Shown here piece after piece: positions 5,636-6,986 of a DNA stretch of 6,986 nucleotides. How positions within the stretch are numbered: the first letter of the stretch is position 1; the number at the start of each line of letters is the position of its first letter. A program made the position numbers and the translations under genes. Below the pieces are notes generated by a model that saw only the letters and a list, made by a program, of their open reading frames with translations, was not told the origin of the DNA and did not search any database. Origin of the DNA: an uncultured Bacilli bacterium (GTDB lineage: Bacteria; Bacillota_I; Bacilli_A; RF39; UBA660); assembly GCA_947853365.1 (NCBI GenBank), contig CANTWQ010000008.1, positions 1 through 6,986 on the forward strand, in the 5' to 3' direction.

Positions 5636-6207
5636 AACATTTGACGGGGAGTTCTTTTGCAAGAGTTATTATTGGGATTGTTTTATTGTTTTTGCTCATG
5701 TTTCCATTTTCGATGATTGGTGTTTCTTTTCCACAATATTTACTTTTGAATATTCCAATTAGTAGTAAGTATATCGTGGCGGGTATTTTATTTTTGATTT
5801 ACGTGATACTATCGATTGTTGACTTTGTGCATGCTAAACGGAAGCAAATGGATTTGTTACGAAAAGAATGGATTTATTTGATTGATATTGTAGTAGTGGA
5901 TCTACTCCTTGTTTATCTATCTTCCATCGGGTTCGTTTCCATTTTAGTGGCAATGATTTTTATTGCTTGCGATTTTCTTCTTTTGATCTTTCGTTATTTG
6001 TTGTTACTGAAAGGGAAAACGATGCAAGATTTGGGAAGTGCTTTGATCTGTCGTATCGGACTCTTTGTTGGCATTCTATTGACGTTATTTTATAATTTGC
6101 CGTTTGAGTTATGGGAAATTCGTGTAGATTTATTCTTCTTGTATTTTGCAACCATTATGGTGGTCTTTCAAACGTGGGAAGGATATCGTAATTATCAACG
6201 AACATGA
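5632..6207 (+). CDS. PgsA-like membrane protein with degraded CDP-alcohol phosphatidyltransferase motif
   Basis: A 191-residue polytopic membrane protein with about five or six hydrophobic segments. PgsA makes phosphatidylglycerolphosphate from CDP-diacylglycerol and glycerol-3-phosphate. I relate this protein to PgsA by position (after rodZ, before recA), length (B. subtilis PgsA is about 193 aa) and landmarks in the same order: IPIS...AGILF (about 41-54), Asp64, an FRYLLLLKG segment (120-128) where PgsA has a helix after REF, NLPFEL (155-160), and a C-terminal ATIMVVFQTWEGYRNY block. The family signature D-x2-DG-x2-AR-x8-G-x3-D-x3-D is broken: Asp64 remains, but the next positions read His67, Ala68, Lys71, Gln72 and Ile81; Asp85 fits, and the last Asp is offset by one (Asp90). 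It therefore should not be catalytic. AGGTGA (5619-5624) gives a good start, coupled to rodZ by the ATGA overlap. An unrelated membrane protein in the pgsA position is the alternative. Confidence 0.7.
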   Translation: MKHLTGSSFARVIIGIVLLFLLMFPFSMIGVSFPQYLLLNIPISSKYIVAGILFLIYVILSIVDFVHAKRKQMDLLRKEWIYLIDIVVVDLLLVYLSSIGFVSILVAMIFIACDFLLLIFRYLLLLKGKTMQDLGSALICRIGLFVGILLTLFYNLPFELWEIRVDLFFLYFATIMVVFQTWEGYRNYQRT

Positions 6208-6231
6208 AAGGAAGTTTAGGCTTCTTTTTTT
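6208..6231 (+). terminator. Intrinsic terminator after the PgsA-like gene
   Basis: AAGGAAG (6208-6214) pairs with CTTCTTT (6221-6227), one pair being G-U, across a 6-base loop. It runs straight into a T-run reaching 6231. It begins just after the TGA stop (6205-6207) and separates this operon from recA. The stem is short and low in GC, so efficiency may be moderate. Confidence 0.65.
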
Positions 6232-6244
6232 ATCGAACAGTAAA

Positions 6245-6258
6245 CAAACAAATGTTTG
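6245..6258. promoter_or_regulatory. LexA-type SOS operator upstream of recA
   Basis: CAAAC-AAAT-GTTTG has perfectly palindromic 5-base arms. It fits the Gram-positive LexA box CGAAC-RNRY-GTTYG with a single mismatch (the second base, A for G). It lies about 80-95 bases before the recA start and about 10 bases upstream of the predicted -35. A lone CGAAC half-site lies at 6234-6238. Confidence 0.65.
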
Positions 6259-6268
6259 AATTTGGGTA

Positions 6269-6297
6269 TTGCTTTTTTTAAAAAAAACAGTTATGAT
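6269..6297 (+). promoter_or_regulatory. Candidate sigma-A promoter of recA
   Basis: TTGCTT (6269-6274), a 17-base spacer made largely of a T-run followed by an A-run, then TATGAT (6292-6297, five of six matches). Transcription would start near 6304, leaving a leader of about 36 bases. An alternative, TTGAAT (6256-6261) with TAAAAA (6279-6284), would overlap the LexA-type box but has a weaker -10. Confidence 0.6.
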
Positions 6298-6339
6298 GAA
6301 TATAGATCTTGAAATTCATTTATGTTAGGGAGGTTCAAA

Positions 6340-6986
6340 ATGAATAAAACAGTAGATAAAGAAAAAGCATTAGAGCAAGTTTTAAATGATATTGAAAAAC
6401 AATTTGGCAAAGGTGCGATTATGAAATTGGGTGAGAATAAACATATGGAAATTGATGTTTGTTCTTCGGGAAGTTTAGCGCTCGATATTGCTCTTGGTGT
6501 TGGTGGTTATCCCAAGGGTAGAATTATTGAAATTTATGGACCGGAGTCTTCGGGAAAAACAACGTTTGCTCTGCATGCCATTGCGGAAGTGCAGAAAGAA
6601 GGAGGGAGAGCGGCTTTTATTGATGCCGAACATGCACTGGATCCTGTTTATGCTAAAAATTTAGGTGTGAATATCAACGAACTATTGCTTGCTCAACCGG
6701 ATACAGGAGAACAGGCATTAGAAATTTGTGAAGCGTTGGTGCGTAGTGAAGCGGTCAATATTGTTGTGATCGATAGTGTTGCGGCCTTGGTTCCTCAAGC
6801 TGAAATTGATGGGGAGATGGGTGATTCCCATGTGGGATTACAGGCACGCTTGATGAGTCAGGCATTAAGAAAGTTATCGGGAACGATCAATAAGACCAAA
6901 ACGATTGCTATCTTCATTAACCAGTTACGGGAAAAAGTAGGAGTCATGTTTGGTAATCCGGAAACGACACCTGGAGGAAGAGCATT
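6340..6986 (+). CDS. recA: Recombinase RecA (3' end outside window)
   Basis: ATP-dependent DNA strand-exchange recombinase that also triggers LexA self-cleavage in the SOS response. The frame starts at ATG 6340, with AGGGAGGT (6327-6334) five bases upstream, and is still open at the window end (215 codons of about 340-350). The N-terminal helix ([20 protein letters not shown]) is typical. Walker A is GPESSGKT (67-74), Glu97 in DAEHALDP is the catalytic glutamate, and Walker B is [10 protein letters not shown] (141-150). DNA-binding loop L1 is EMGDSHVG (159-166), and L2 begins with [20 protein letters not shown] (194-213), including the conserved allosteric Gln195. No intein or unusual insertion is seen in the visible part. 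The gene has its own predicted promoter and LexA-type box and is separated from the upstream operon by a terminator. cinA, which often precedes recA in Bacillota, is absent here. Confidence 0.98.
   Translation, partial: MNKTVDKEKALEQVLNDIEKQFGKGAIMKLGENKHMEIDVCSSGSLALDIALGVGGYPKGRIIEIYGPESSGKTTFALHAIAEVQKEGGRAAFIDAEHALDPVYAKNLGVNINELLLAQPDTGEQALEICEALVRSEAVNIVVIDSVAALVPQAEIDGEMGDSHVGLQARLMSQALRKLSGTINKTKTIAIFINQLREKVGVMFGNPETTPGGRA

Noticed and set aside
5355..5699. A 114-codon minus-strand frame across the rodZ/PgsA-like junction
   Set aside because: It runs opposite two coupled genes, has no ribosome site or recognisable domain, and matches what is expected from chance in the complementary frame.
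6272..6288. T7 followed by A8 as a possible terminator hairpin before recA
   Set aside because: A pure T/A stem without a loop is unlikely to fold in RNA, and it falls in the spacer of the recA promoter candidate; it is better read as a bent AT tract.

Overview
The window reads as a chromosomal housekeeping segment from a walled, AT-rich, low-GC Gram-positive bacterium (Bacillota, probably Bacilli/Erysipelotrichia or a related uncultured lineage). The evidence is the gene content (class A PBP, RecU, GpsB, type B RNase P RNA, RodZ-like protein, RecA), the strong AGGAGG-type ribosome sites, and normal use of TGG for Trp and TGA as stop. RecU, GpsB and type B RNase P RNA are hallmarks of this phylum. 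I saw no phage, insertion sequence, CRISPR array or tRNA.

Layout. Positions 1-642 (+) hold the 3' part of a ZupT-like ZIP metal transporter. It ends at a hairpin (647-669) shared with the convergent ponA gene. On the minus strand, recU (3567-4127) and ponA (668-3565) form an operon transcribed leftwards, with one base between them; the ponA ribosome site lies inside the last codons of recU. The divergent intergenic region (4128-4425) holds a recU promoter candidate, a possible 30-residue small protein with a very good ribosome site, and a strong gpsB promoter. On the plus strand follow gpsB (4426-4755), the RNase P RNA gene rnpB (4753-5102, its 5' end overlapping the gpsB stop codon), a short RodZ-like gene (5141-5635), a PgsA-like membrane protein gene (5632-6207, ATGA overlap), a terminator, a LexA-type operator plus promoter, and the first 215 codons of recA (6340 to the window end).

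How the genes fit together. The window joins two conserved Bacillota neighbourhoods: recU-ponA / gpsB-rnpB, and rodZ-pgsA-(cinA)-recA. PBP1, GpsB and RodZ all act in wall synthesis and cell shape; RecU and RecA act in recombination and repair. The most notable observation is that the gene in the pgsA position has the length and several end-to-end landmarks of PgsA but has lost most of the CDP-alcohol phosphatidyltransferase signature, so it looks like a retained pseudoenzyme. Other points worth a second look are the three predicted membrane segments at the PBP1 N-terminus, its two extra C-terminal beta domains, the rnpB promoter embedded in gpsB, and the unrecognised small ORF. Comparisons with Bacillus subtilis proteins are from memory, not from a search.
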